Translations under genes and position numbers: made by a program
In this document: positions 32,943 through 41,933 of the stretch, in pieces
Layout of the letters: every line of letters starts with the position of its first letter
Position numbering within the stretch: position 1 is the first letter of the stretch
From: Mycobacterium europaeum
Lineage (GTDB): Bacteria; Actinomycetota; Actinomycetes; Mycobacteriales; Mycobacteriaceae
DNA length: 60,404 nucleotides
Direction: 5' to 3'
Assembly: GCF_002102155.1 (NCBI RefSeq)
Contig: NZ_LQOU01000067.1
Location: 1-60,404, forward strand
Notes under the pieces: model-generated
What the model was told of the DNA's origin: nothing
What the model saw: only the letters and a program-made list of their open reading frames with translations
Database searches by the model: none

Positions 32943-34460
32943 TCAGACCGAATACTTCTCGATCAGCCCGTTCTTGTAGAGCTTGCCGGTGTCGGTGCGC
33001 GGCAGCTGCGCCTCGAAAGTGATCGACCGCGGACATTTGTAGTGCGCCAGCCGATCCCGCAGCCAGGTGAGCAGCTCGTCGGCGAACTCGTCGGTGGCGT
33101 CGGCGGGGTCGACGGTCTGCACGGCCGCCACCACGCGTTGCCCCATCTCGTCATCGGGAACGCCGAACACCGCCGCGTCCAACACCTTCGGGTGGGTGAC
33201 CAGAAGGTTCTCGGTCTCCTGCGGGTAGATGTTGACCCCGCCCGAGATGATCATGTGGTGGCGACGGTCGGTCAGGTACAGGTAGCCATCGTCGTCCACG
33301 TAACCGACGTCGCCGACGGTCACCCAGCCGTGGGTGTCACGGGACGCGGCGGTCTTCGCCTCGTCGTTGAGGTACTCGAAGGAATAGCCGCCCGCGAAGT
33401 AGATTTCGCCGGCCTGCCCGGGTGGCAGCTCGTTGCCGTTCTCGTCGAGGATGTGGATCTCGCAGGCCATCGGCTTGCCGACCGAGCCCGGGTGCGCCAG
33501 CCACTCCTCGGCGCTGATCAGCGTCGACCCGATCGCCTCGGAGGAGGCGTAGTACTCGTCGATGATCGGCCCCCACCAGTCCATCATCTGCTTCTTGATC
33601 TCCACCGGGCACGGCGCCGCCGCGTGCATCACCCGCTGCAGGCTGGACAGGTCGTACGAATTGCGCACGGCCTCGGGCAGTTTCAGCATCCGGGTGAACA
33701 TCGCCGGGACGAACTGGCCGTGCGTGACGCGGTAGCGCGCGATGGCGTCCAGGCAGCCTTCGGGATCGAATTTCTCCAGCACGACGGTGGTGATCCCGCC
33801 GGCCTGCGCGCTCATCGACCACACCGACGGCGCGGTGTGATACAGCGGGGCCGGGCTCAGGTAGACCGAATCGGGGGTCATCCAGAGACTGACCAGGGCC
33901 GACATCATTCCGGGCGCCTCGGACGGCGGCACGTGCGGCAACTCGCGTTTGATGCCCTTGGGCCGGCCGGTGGTGCCCGACGAATACTGCAGCAGGTCGC
34001 CCTCGCGTTCGTCGTCGATCGGCGTGTCCGGCTCGGCGGCAACGCATTCGGGGTAGCGCTGCCAGCCCTCGAGATCGTCGTTCGCGATCATCAGCAGGCC
34101 GGGCAGGCCGCCCGGCAGGTGCTCGGCCAGGTTCTCGCAGGTTTTGCGCAGCGCCGCCGACCCGATGATCGCCTTGGCGGCGCTGTTATCGATGATGTAG
34201 GCCGCCTCGGCCGGGGTCAGGTGCGTGTTGATCGGCACGTAGTACAGACCGCTGCGGCGCGCCGCCCACATCACCGCGTGCATGTGCTCGTTGTTCTCCA
34301 TGAGGATCGCGACGACGTCGCCCTCGGTGAGGCCGGCGCGCCGGAAGTGATGCGCCAGCCGGTTGGCCCGCGCCTCCAGCTCGTCGAAGGTGACGACGGT
34401 GCCGGACGGGTGAAGAATGACGGCGGGCTTGTCGGCGCCGCAGTGCTCACGAATCTGCAT
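32943..34460 (-). CDS. fadD4: Acyl-CoA synthetase, FadD4-like
   Basis: This 505-residue ANL ligase has the P-loop LLQYSSGTTGRPKGIKRE near residue 157, an IIDEYYASSEAIGSTLI adenylate region, the hinge GDVGYVDDDGYLYLTDR and the C-terminal lysine in TDTGKLYKNG. The sequence resembles my recollection of M. tuberculosis FadD4 (Rv0214). The ATG at 34460 is preceded by a perfect ACTTGAC palindrome. With the downstream enoyl-CoA hydratase and the upstream acyl-CoA oxidase on the same strand, it would start a beta-oxidation sequence on an unknown acid. Confidence 0.87.
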   Translation of the reverse strand: MQIREHCGADKPAVILHPSGTVVTFDELEARANRLAHHFRRAGLTEGDVVAILMENNEHMHAVMWAARRSGLYYVPINTHLTPAEAAYIIDNSAAKAIIGSAALRKTCENLAEHLPGGLPGLLMIANDDLEGWQRYPECVAAEPDTPIDDEREGDLLQYSSGTTGRPKGIKRELPHVPPSEAPGMMSALVSLWMTPDSVYLSPAPLYHTAPSVWSMSAQAGGITTVVLEKFDPEGCLDAIARYRVTHGQFVPAMFTRMLKLPEAVRNSYDLSSLQRVMHAAAPCPVEIKKQMMDWWGPIIDEYYASSEAIGSTLISAEEWLAHPGSVGKPMACEIHILDENGNELPPGQAGEIYFAGGYSFEYLNDEAKTAASRDTHGWVTVGDVGYVDDDGYLYLTDRRHHMIISGGVNIYPQETENLLVTHPKVLDAAVFGVPDDEMGQRVVAAVQTVDPADATDEFADELLTWLRDRLAHYKCPRSITFEAQLPRTDTGKLYKNGLIEKYSV

Positions 34461-34482
34461 GCGCAGACTGTACCGCCGAAAA

Positions 34483-34500
34483 ACTTGACGGGTGTCAAGT
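34483..34500. promoter_or_regulatory. Operator candidate ACTTGAC-N4-GTCAAGT ahead of fadD4
   Basis: A perfect inverted repeat with 7-bp arms and a 4-bp centre lies 22 bp upstream of the fadD4 start. On the minus strand it contains TTGACA, a consensus -35 hexamer, with TACAGT closer to the gene. A repressor bound here would block the promoter. No regulator gene is adjacent. Confidence 0.6.
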
Positions 34501-34557
34501 GGTCACCCGTCCGGCGGCGTCAGCCGGGCCGCCGGCCTCGCGGGGCCGGCCGCGGGT

Positions 34558-36477
34558 TCATGCCGACTCCTGCTGCCCGTCCTCCATGAACCCAGGGCCG
34601 GCACCGAATCGCGGCGCCGCCGCCGCGTGCTTGCCGACGGCGCTCTGCCAACCGGCGAATCGCAGCCAGGCGTCGATGTAGTCGTTGCTGATGGGGGCGC
34701 TCAACGGCGGAACGTCGAAGGCCTCCGCCAGGGTCGGCAGGTGAGCGATCAGGGCGGTATAGCGTTTGGTGAGTTCGGCTTCGGCCTGTGCGGCGCGCTG
34801 CGGTGTCAGCAGCCCTGCCGCCGCGTACCACCCGGCGTTGGCGAGGCCCCGTTCCAGTGCGTAGACGGCGGCGAGGTCCTCGATGACCGCGCGGGCGGAC
34901 GGATCGGCTTCGCGCACCGCGGCGGCGAACAGGGACTGGGCGGCGAGCCGTTCGGCCGTGGCACTGCTGAGCACGATGGCAAACGAGTCCGGGCCGATCG
35001 CGCCGACGCCGGAATGCGTGCCCTGCCGACCGGCGGCGGCGATGGTCGACTCGCGTTCACGGAGCATCGCGATCCACCAGGGCGACTCCTCGGGCATGCC
35101 GGCAATCCGTAGCAGTGCCGGATCCATCCGGCCCAGGACGCGGCCGGTCGCGACTTGCAGCGACTGGTTTTCGCCCTCGGCGGTGATGATGCCCTGTGCG
35201 CTTCCGATGTAGTCGGTGATCAGGTTGTCGCGGAACATGCCCTGCGCCCCCAGCCGCTGGCGACACGTCTGCAGCACGTCGTGGGCGGTGTAGCTCAGCA
35301 GCGGTTTGGCCAGCATCGCCCTCAGATCGCGGTCGGAGGGATCGGCGGCGGCATCGGCAAAGCGCGCGCGCACGTCGTTGGCGAAAGCCGTCATGGCATA
35401 GATCCGGGCCATGCTGGAGATCAGGTCGCGCTGAACGCCGTCCCGGGCGCTCATCAGCACCTTGCCCGAGGTGAGTCGCTGCTGGGCGTAGCGCAGAGTC
35501 AATGCCAGGGCGGCCCGCGCCGAGGCAACGCTGGCCGCCGCCAACAAGATGCGGCCCGTCTGCAGTTGGCCGATGCTGCGGTGGAATCGGTCGCGCAGGG
35601 GCAGGTCGCAGGTGAAGGTGCCGTCGTCGTCGATGCGGGCGAAGTCGCCGCACAGCAACGCGTCCTCGGGGAGCACCACGTCGGTGAACCGGATCATCGC
35701 GTTGTCCATCGGTGCGTAGCCCTTCTCCGGCAGCGGCACGACGTCGACCCCGGGCGCGAGCCCTTCTTTTGTCCGCAGCCGGACCAGGAAGGGAAAGACG
35801 CCCTCGTCGGTTCCGTCGACGATGAGTCGAGCGGTGACAATGGTGGTCTTGGGTACTTCGGGGTCTGCGACATTGGGCATCCACTTGCACGCTTCGCCGC
35901 TCGGGGTGCTCAGCGTGAACCGACGTTCCTCCCGGTGCCACACCGCTCGGGTCTGCTGGTCCAGAACGTTGGTGCCATAACCCAATTCGGTCAACAGCAT
36001 CACGCCAACCGCCGCCGTCGTGTCCAGCTCATCGAGGCACTGCCGTTGATATGCCGTTCCCCGTCCGAGGCGTTCGATGGCCCCGATGGTCAGGCTGAAG
36101 TGACCACTGAGAACCGGCAGCAGCCGCGGCGCCAGCGCCGCCGACCAGTCGAAGATGGCGGCGAGCTTGTGGTGATCCGCGGCGAGCTGACGCGAGGATC
36201 CGCCGAGTTCCTCGACGGTGGTGCACAGCAGCTCATAGCTTTTCCGCGCCTGTTCGGCGTACGCCGCGTGCGACTGCGGGGTGTCGTTGAGTGCGACGAC
36301 GGCGTCGCGCACCCGCCGCTGCTCATGGTATTGATCGCCGAAAACGACGTGCCTGAGTGCGCGACGCACGCCTTGCCTGCCGGCTTCGTCGCCGTCGCCG
36401 CCCGCGCCCCGCTCTCCCCCCGCCGAATCCTCAACTTGCGCAACGACGTAACGGCTTGCCGATCGATCGGTGTTCAT
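34558..36477 (-). CDS. Acyl-CoA oxidase/dehydrogenase family protein
   Basis: This 639-residue flavoprotein is of the acyl-CoA oxidase type, longer than a normal dehydrogenase. MLLTELGYGTNVLDQQTRAV near residue 160 is the flavin-contact segment. The beta-domain has CKWMPNVADPEVPKTTIVTA. IGQLQTGRILLAAASVASAR opens the helical domain, and IITAEGENQSLQVATGRVLG holds the catalytic glutamate. The C-terminal 150 residues form the oxidase-type second helical domain. The ATG at 36477 has a GAGGGGG site. The first 40 residues are low-complexity. It lies upstream of the fadD4-hydratase pair on the same strand, 97 bp away. Confidence 0.83.
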   Translation of the reverse strand: MNTDRSASRYVVAQVEDSAGGERGAGGDGDEAGRQGVRRALRHVVFGDQYHEQRRVRDAVVALNDTPQSHAAYAEQARKSYELLCTTVEELGGSSRQLAADHHKLAAIFDWSAALAPRLLPVLSGHFSLTIGAIERLGRGTAYQRQCLDELDTTAAVGVMLLTELGYGTNVLDQQTRAVWHREERRFTLSTPSGEACKWMPNVADPEVPKTTIVTARLIVDGTDEGVFPFLVRLRTKEGLAPGVDVVPLPEKGYAPMDNAMIRFTDVVLPEDALLCGDFARIDDDGTFTCDLPLRDRFHRSIGQLQTGRILLAAASVASARAALALTLRYAQQRLTSGKVLMSARDGVQRDLISSMARIYAMTAFANDVRARFADAAADPSDRDLRAMLAKPLLSYTAHDVLQTCRQRLGAQGMFRDNLITDYIGSAQGIITAEGENQSLQVATGRVLGRMDPALLRIAGMPEESPWWIAMLRERESTIAAAGRQGTHSGVGAIGPDSFAIVLSSATAERLAAQSLFAAAVREADPSARAVIEDLAAVYALERGLANAGWYAAAGLLTPQRAAQAEAELTKRYTALIAHLPTLAEAFDVPPLSAPISNDYIDAWLRFAGWQSAVGKHAAAAPRFGAGPGFMEDGQQESA

Positions 36478-37112
36478 ATTGTGCCCCCTCGACTCATTCA
36501 CACGGCCATGATCACGACGCGACGCAATTGCGCCCGCCCTGCTTCACTGGTGATTCTTGAATGCGCGGCTTTCGTCGGAATACACTGCGATCCAACGGTT
36601 CCGGCGAGTTACGGAACTGCCACGCGCCACGCGTCAGGCGAATCGCATCGCGAAATCGCTTGGACTGAGCCGCAAACCCGTCGACGATCGATCACCCGAA
36701 GCCATCCTCAATACGCCTTCAGCACGTGACATGCCAACCTTTGAGAACGGGTATGCATGCCCCGTTCGGTTGTGCTGTCCAGTCTGTAAGAGCGTCGAAC
36801 CGCAAGCAACGCCTTGCAAATGAACGGGCGCGGACGATCCCGGAAGCCTTGTCTCCGAACGGAATTCAGCGGCCGTCAGGACTCGGGCGGTTGGGAGGCC
36901 GACAGCAAAGCGGCCGCGGTCGACCGCAGCCGCCCGCGGCCGGGATACGACTGTTCACCACCCGGCATCTGACCGGTCGCGCCATCGCCTGAAAAGAGCT
37001 GCACGGACTCCTGGCCGGTCCTGGCCAGTTCGCAGCATGTGGCGGCCAACCGCCGCGCGAACCGCTCCGGGGTTCGCGCGGCAAGCTAATCGCGGGGAGC
37101 TAACCGCGCCGT
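36478..37112. other. Gene-poor 635-bp intergenic region
   Basis: This is the stretch between the pckA stop and the acyl-CoA oxidase start. Parts (36520-36850) are noticeably less GC-rich than the flanks. It contains GAACGGG-N9-CCCGTTC at 36745-36767, a perfect 12-bp palindrome GCGGTCGACCGC at 36916-36927, and a wider CGGCCGCG/CGCGGCCG pair at 36911-36942. Short open frames exist (for example 36557-36823, plus strand), but none resembles a protein I know. In M. tuberculosis I remember Rv0212c and Rv0213c between pckA and fadD4; neither is visible here. Confidence 0.6.
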
Positions 37113-38942
37113 CTAGCCGGCGTCGGCCAGCCGCTGCTTGAGCGCCTCGAACTCGTCCTTGACACCGGTGGGCAGGCGCTCGCCGACGAACTCGAACCAC
37201 TCCTCGATCGACGGCAGTTCCTGGCGCCACTCGGCCGGGTTGACCGCCAACGCCTTCGCCACGTCGTCGCTGTCGACGTCCAGGCCGTCCAGGTCCATGT
37301 CTTCGGGGCCCGGCACGATGCCGATCGGGGTGTCCTGACCACCGGCGCGGTGCTCGATGCGGTCGACGATCCACTTCAGCACCCGGCTGTTCTCGCCGAA
37401 GCCCGGCCACAGGAAGTCGCCGTCCTCATTGCGGCGGAACCAGTTGACGAAGAACACCTGCGGCAGCTTGGACTCGTCGGAGTTCTTGCCCAGGTCGAGC
37501 CAGTGCTGGAAGTAGTCGCCGACGTGGTAGCCCAGGAACGGCAGCATGGCCATCGGGTCGCGGCGCACGGTGCCGACCTTGCCCTCGGCGGCCGCGGTCT
37601 GCTCGCTGCCCATGGTGGCCCCCATGAACACGCCGTGCTGCCAGTCACGGGCCTGCGTCACCAGCGGCACCGTGGTCTTGCGGCGGGCGCCGAACAGGAT
37701 GCCCGAGATCGGCACGCCCTGCGGGTCGTCCCACTCCGGCGCCAGGATCGGGCACTGCGACATCGGCGTGCAGTACCGCGAGTTCGGGTGCGCGGCCGTG
37801 GTTTCCGTCTCGCGGTAGTACCAGTCGTTGCCCTTCCAGTCGATCAGGTGCTCCGGGCTGCCCTCGAGGCCTTCCCACCACACCTCGTTCTCGTCGGTGA
37901 GCGCGACGTTGGTGAAGACGGTGTTGCCGGCCTCGATGGTGCGCATGGCGTTCGGGTTGGACTTCCAGTTGGTGCCCGGCGCGACCCCGAAGAACCCGAA
38001 CTCGGGGTTGACGGCGTAGAGGCGGCCGTCCTTGCCGAACCGCAGCCAGGCGATGTCGTCACCGAGCGTTTCGGCGCGCCAGCCCGGGATGGTCGGCTGC
38101 AGCATGGCCAGGTTGGTCTTGCCGCACGCCGACGGGAACGCCGCGGCGAAGTAGTAGGCCTTGTTCTCCGGCGAGATGAGCTTGAGGATCAGCATGTGCT
38201 CGGCCAGCCAGCCCTCGTCGTGGGCCATCGCCGACGCGATGCGCAGCGAGTAGCACTTCTTGCCCAGCAGGGCGTTGCCGCCGTAGCCCGAGCCGTAGCT
38301 CATGATCTCGCGGGTCTCGGGGAAGTGGGTGATGTACTTCGTGTCGCTGCACGGCCACGCCACGTCCTTTTGGCCCGGCTCGAGCGGGGCGCCGACGGAG
38401 TGCAGCGCCTTGACGAAGAACCCGTCGTCGCCCATCTTCTCCAGCGCGGCCTTGCCCATCCGGGTCATCACCTTCATCGAGACCACGACGTACTCCGAGT
38501 CGGTGATCTCCACGCCCAGCTTGGGGTCCTCGGCGCCCAGCGGGCCCATGCAGAACGGCACCACGTACATGGTGCGGCCGCGCATGCAGCCGCGGTACAG
38601 GTCGGTCAGGGTGGACCGCATCTCGGCGGGGTCCATCCAGTTGTTGGTGGGTCCGGCGTCTTCCTTACGTTCGGAGCAGATGAAGGTGCGGGACTCGACG
38701 CGCGCCACGTCGGAGGGGTCGGACAGCGCCAGGAAGGAGTTCGGGTGCTTGTGCGGGTTCAGCCGCTTGAACGTGCCCGCCTCGACGAGCTGATCCGTCA
38801 GCCGCTGCCACTCCTCGTCGGAACCGTCGGCGAAAACCACCCGCTCGGGCTGGGTGAGCTCGGCGACCTCCTGCACCCACGCCAGCAGCCCCTGATGTTT
38901 CGTGGGCGCGGTGTCCAAACCGGGAATGGTCGCTGAGGTCAT
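37113..38942 (-). CDS. pckA: Phosphoenolpyruvate carboxykinase [GTP]
   Basis: This 609-residue GTP-dependent PEPCK interconverts oxaloacetate and PEP at the gluconeogenic step that mycobacteria need to grow on fatty acids. The P-loop FPSACGKTN with the GTP-PEPCK reactive cysteine is near residue 270. Other signatures are MSYGSGYGGNALLGKK, GDDIAWLRFG and the C-terminal NWFRRNEDGDFLWPGFGENS. The ATG at 38942 follows AGGAGA at correct spacing. The upstream 149 bp form a single promoter region. The enzyme links the surrounding acyl-CoA catabolism to sugar synthesis. Confidence 0.97.
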   Translation of the reverse strand: MTSATIPGLDTAPTKHQGLLAWVQEVAELTQPERVVFADGSDEEWQRLTDQLVEAGTFKRLNPHKHPNSFLALSDPSDVARVESRTFICSERKEDAGPTNNWMDPAEMRSTLTDLYRGCMRGRTMYVVPFCMGPLGAEDPKLGVEITDSEYVVVSMKVMTRMGKAALEKMGDDGFFVKALHSVGAPLEPGQKDVAWPCSDTKYITHFPETREIMSYGSGYGGNALLGKKCYSLRIASAMAHDEGWLAEHMLILKLISPENKAYYFAAAFPSACGKTNLAMLQPTIPGWRAETLGDDIAWLRFGKDGRLYAVNPEFGFFGVAPGTNWKSNPNAMRTIEAGNTVFTNVALTDENEVWWEGLEGSPEHLIDWKGNDWYYRETETTAAHPNSRYCTPMSQCPILAPEWDDPQGVPISGILFGARRKTTVPLVTQARDWQHGVFMGATMGSEQTAAAEGKVGTVRRDPMAMLPFLGYHVGDYFQHWLDLGKNSDESKLPQVFFVNWFRRNEDGDFLWPGFGENSRVLKWIVDRIEHRAGGQDTPIGIVPGPEDMDLDGLDVDSDDVAKALAVNPAEWRQELPSIEEWFEFVGERLPTGVKDEFEALKQRLADAG

Positions 38943-39091
38943 CGAAGTCTCCTGAATTCTTCGTCGTACTCGGGCTTCTCTGGGTGCCTAATCGCCTATG
39001 CGGTCGCCCACACAACGCTTGAGATGGTGGCGTTAACTACAGGTTATCGCGAGGATCTTGTCGGGGAAGTCTCGGGCAGGTATAAGCCTTC

Positions 39092-40669
39092 TCACACCAA
39101 CGATTCAGAAGCGCCCGCAGCATCGGCATCGCCGCTCCTAGAAGGCGGTTTTTCGGTCGCTTCGGCTGCGCCGTCTTTCTTCGCGTCCGAGACGGTGTCA
39201 CCGGCTGCAGGAGTACCCGCTTCACCGAGTTCTGCACGTACCGCGTCGAGGGCGGCCCGCACCGTGGGCATCTCGCGGTCCCGCGCGGCGGCGGCCCGCG
39301 ACGCGGCGGTGGCGTAGGCGCGCAGCTCGCGGTCGATGGCGCTGACCTTCTCGCTCACCTCGGCGTTCTCCACCTCGTCCTGGGCCAGCACCGCCTTGCT
39401 CAGCACGGACTCGGCCACCAGGACGCGGGTGGCGACCAGTTCCTCGGCCACCGAACGCAGCGAGGAGGTCACGTCGCCCGCCCAGCGGTCCAGCAGCGCC
39501 CGGTCGCGCAGCAGGCTGCGGATGTTGATCACCAGGAGGGTGACCGCCAGCCCGATCGCCACACACGTGACCGCCGCGACGACGGACAGCGCCGGGCTCA
39601 GTCGCGCGGCCAGCCCGCTCATCAGGCGGCTCAAGGTGAGCGCCACCCCCAGGCCGAAGCCGGCGCCCAGCAGCGTCAGCAACCAGGTTTCGTGCCGGCG
39701 CGACTTCAGCGGCGGCGCCGGGACGTCGACCGTCGGCAGCTCCTCGGGGGCCGGCAGGGTGGTCGCGACCCCCACCACCTGCGCGACGTCGGCAAGGTGG
39801 GTGGTGGTGCCCTCGTTCACCTCGGCGACCACCTCGCCCAGCCGGTCGCGGGTGTGCGCTGCAAACCGGGGCATGTCACGCCGGGACAATCCCGCGACGT
39901 CCTCCTGCAGCTCGCTGCGCACCGACGAGCAGCGGTTGCGCGCGAAGTGAGACAGCTGGACCCGCGCCTGCTGGATCTGGCCGCGCAGCGTGACCGTGCG
40001 CTCGGTCTTGGCCTCCCGCCGCTGCCGCAGGGCCGTGCTGCGCTCGTCGCGCAGCGCGTCGACCCGGGCCCGCCGCCCGGCGCCGTCGGCGTCGCGGTCG
40101 AATCGCTCCGCGACGGTCTTGAGCCGGAACTCCCAGGCCCGCAACCTGTTCCGGCGCGCCAAGGCCGGGTCGGCCAGCTGCGCCGAGAGGGTCTCCACCA
40201 GCTCGTCGACGTCCGGCTCGCCGACGTCGGGCAGGGCTGCCGCGCCCACCCAGGGCACGCGGCCGTACCGCCCGGCGTGCGCGCCCAGCGAACCGCGGTT
40301 GGCGGCCAGCACCTCGCGCCACGCGCGGTGCACGTCGGTCTTGGACACCACCCCGACGACCGCGTCGGTGTGCGCGGCGGCGGCGTCCAGCAACGCGCAG
40401 TCCGACGGCGTGAGCTGGGCGGCCGCGGAGACGACGAACACCACCGCGGCCGGCACCTCGCCGGGACCCAGCTCCGCCGACTCGACGAACTTCTGCTCCG
40501 GCAGCCGTTCGGTCAGCACCGCCGCCACCGCGCTGACCCCGGCCATCCACGGCCCGGTCACCAGCACGACGTCGCGGCGGTGGACGGCGGGGGGGTCCAG
40601 CGCCGGTCCGATGCGCGCCACCAGCGCGTCGACCGCGGCGACCGGATCGTCGTGTTGCTCGCCGTTCAC
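39092..40669 (-). CDS. Dynamin-like GTPase-related membrane protein (downstream partner)
   Basis: This 525-residue protein has a P-loop-like segment VVLVTGPWMAGVSAVAAVL near residue 50, in which the Walker lysine position is valine. It retains a G4-like VVSKTDVH motif. The middle is helical and charged. Two adjacent membrane spans (ETWLLTLLGAGFGLGVALTL and LSVVAAVTCVAIGLAVTLLV) are followed by a long helical C-terminus and an acidic tail. The layout resembles a bacterial dynamin-like protein. The GTG at 40669 overlaps the upstream GTPase stop as GTGA. It corresponds to the Rv0210/Rv0209 locus. GTP hydrolysis is doubtful given the missing lysine. Confidence 0.7.
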   Translation of the reverse strand: MNGEQHDDPVAAVDALVARIGPALDPPAVHRRDVVLVTGPWMAGVSAVAAVLTERLPEQKFVESAELGPGEVPAAVVFVVSAAAQLTPSDCALLDAAAAHTDAVVGVVSKTDVHRAWREVLAANRGSLGAHAGRYGRVPWVGAAALPDVGEPDVDELVETLSAQLADPALARRNRLRAWEFRLKTVAERFDRDADGAGRRARVDALRDERSTALRQRREAKTERTVTLRGQIQQARVQLSHFARNRCSSVRSELQEDVAGLSRRDMPRFAAHTRDRLGEVVAEVNEGTTTHLADVAQVVGVATTLPAPEELPTVDVPAPPLKSRRHETWLLTLLGAGFGLGVALTLSRLMSGLAARLSPALSVVAAVTCVAIGLAVTLLVINIRSLLRDRALLDRWAGDVTSSLRSVAEELVATRVLVAESVLSKAVLAQDEVENAEVSEKVSAIDRELRAYATAASRAAAARDREMPTVRAALDAVRAELGEAGTPAAGDTVSDAKKDGAAEATEKPPSRSGDADAAGASESLV

Positions 40670-41760
40670 GGCCAGCCCCCCGGAGGCTGAGCGGGCAGCG
40701 ATCCGCAGGCCTGCGACCACAGCCGCATCGATCCCCGGGCGATGTCGGCGCCGCAGGCGCGGTGCAGGTCGCTGACCGACGCGCGGCTGTAGCGCTGCCA
40801 GCGCACCGCGCGCGGCAGGTGCGCGGACGGGTCGCGGTCCCAGTCGGCGGGTCCCGAATTGTCCGGGTCCAGCCCGGCCGCCTCGGCCAGGTCGACGGCG
40901 GCCGCCATCCGCGCCACCACGGTGTCGTCGTGGGACAGGAAAGCACCGATCCGCTCCGCGGCTTCACCCGCGCCGACGGCCAGCGCCTCCAGCTCCGCGA
41001 CGGCGTCGAGCACCCGCTGGTAGCGCGCCTCGGCGCCGGCGATCGAGATGCGGGACAGGACCGCGTCGACCCCGCTCGTCCTGCGCAGCAGGGCGCGCAC
41101 CTGGGTGGCCGTTCTGCCCTGCCGGATCGCCGCGACGGCGAGCGCGATGCCGAACAGGTCCAAGGTGTCCAGCAGGCGCGTTCGCACGTCGGCCGGCACC
41201 GGGTTGTCGGCCGCCAGGAAACCGGCGAACGAACCATCGAGCGCGGCGGCCACACCGGGGTGCGCGGCCAGCGTCCGCAGCGCCGCCCACAGCCCGGCGT
41301 CCAGGTCGTCGAGCGCGGCGACCGCGAGCAGGCTCGTCAGCGGAACCATCGGCGCGCCCAGTGCGGCCCCGAGTTCGGCGCACCGCGTTCGCGCCGCCGC
41401 GATCGGCCCGTCCCCACGGCACAGGGATCCGGTCAGGTCGGCCTTGTTCAGCACCGCCACCACCGGGCGTCCGGCGCCGGCGATCGCGGCGACGTCTTCG
41501 GGCTTGACCACCTCGGCGGTCACGTACACCACAAGGTCGACATCGCGATCGTCGGTGGTTGTCACCGAGACGCCCGCGGCGGATCCGGCGCCGCGCAGCG
41601 CCCGCGCCACCGTGCCGCGGCCTACTCCGGGGCGCCCCGCGACGAGCACCCGCAGCGGGGCGGCCGTTCGCTCCGCGATCGCCGTGACCCGCGGTTCGGC
41701 GTGGCCGGCGGCGAATCGCGCCAGCTCATCGACGAAATCCCGGTGTCCTTGACCCCTCAT
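40666..41760 (-). CDS. Dynamin-like GTPase-related protein (upstream partner)
   Basis: This 364-residue protein has an early P-loop-like segment LRVLVAGRPGVGRGTVARAL near residues 36-55. It keeps a glycine-rich loop but has arginine where the Walker lysine is expected. A DRDVDLVVYVTAEV switch-like strand and a good G4 motif VVAVLNKADLTGS follow. The rest is helical. It is translationally coupled to the downstream membrane-bound partner. The pairing recalls bacterial dynamin pairs such as Streptomyces DynA/DynB. The start is taken as the ATG at 41760; an ATG four codons earlier at 41772 is equally possible. Confidence 0.68.
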   Translation of the reverse strand: MRGQGHRDFVDELARFAAGHAEPRVTAIAERTAAPLRVLVAGRPGVGRGTVARALRGAGSAAGVSVTTTDDRDVDLVVYVTAEVVKPEDVAAIAGAGRPVVAVLNKADLTGSLCRGDGPIAAARTRCAELGAALGAPMVPLTSLLAVAALDDLDAGLWAALRTLAAHPGVAAALDGSFAGFLAADNPVPADVRTRLLDTLDLFGIALAVAAIRQGRTATQVRALLRRTSGVDAVLSRISIAGAEARYQRVLDAVAELEALAVGAGEAAERIGAFLSHDDTVVARMAAAVDLAEAAGLDPDNSGPADWDRDPSAHLPRAVRWQRYSRASVSDLHRACGADIARGSMRLWSQACGSLPAQPPGGWP

Positions 41761-41933
41761 GGTCCCCCTCATGCCCTCCCCGTTCGATTCGATGGGTCCG
41801 ACCCGGGGGCCGATCGAGTCCCACCGAATGGTGACACCCGCGTCACTTTGATGCGAGCCACCGTTTGACTGTTACCAGCTGAAGGCAACTGTTGGGTATC
41901 AATCTGGACCAGGGGCGGCTACATCAATGGTTT

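Noticed and set aside
36557..36823. 88-codon frame in the gene-poor gap upstream of the acyl-CoA oxidase
   Set aside because: There is no ribosome site, no recognised family and weak codon bias. I treat the gap as non-coding.
37350..38936. 528-codon plus-strand frame antisense to pckA
   Set aside because: It is a GC-bias shadow of pckA with Arg/Val/Leu/His-rich composition and no motif. pckA is intact.
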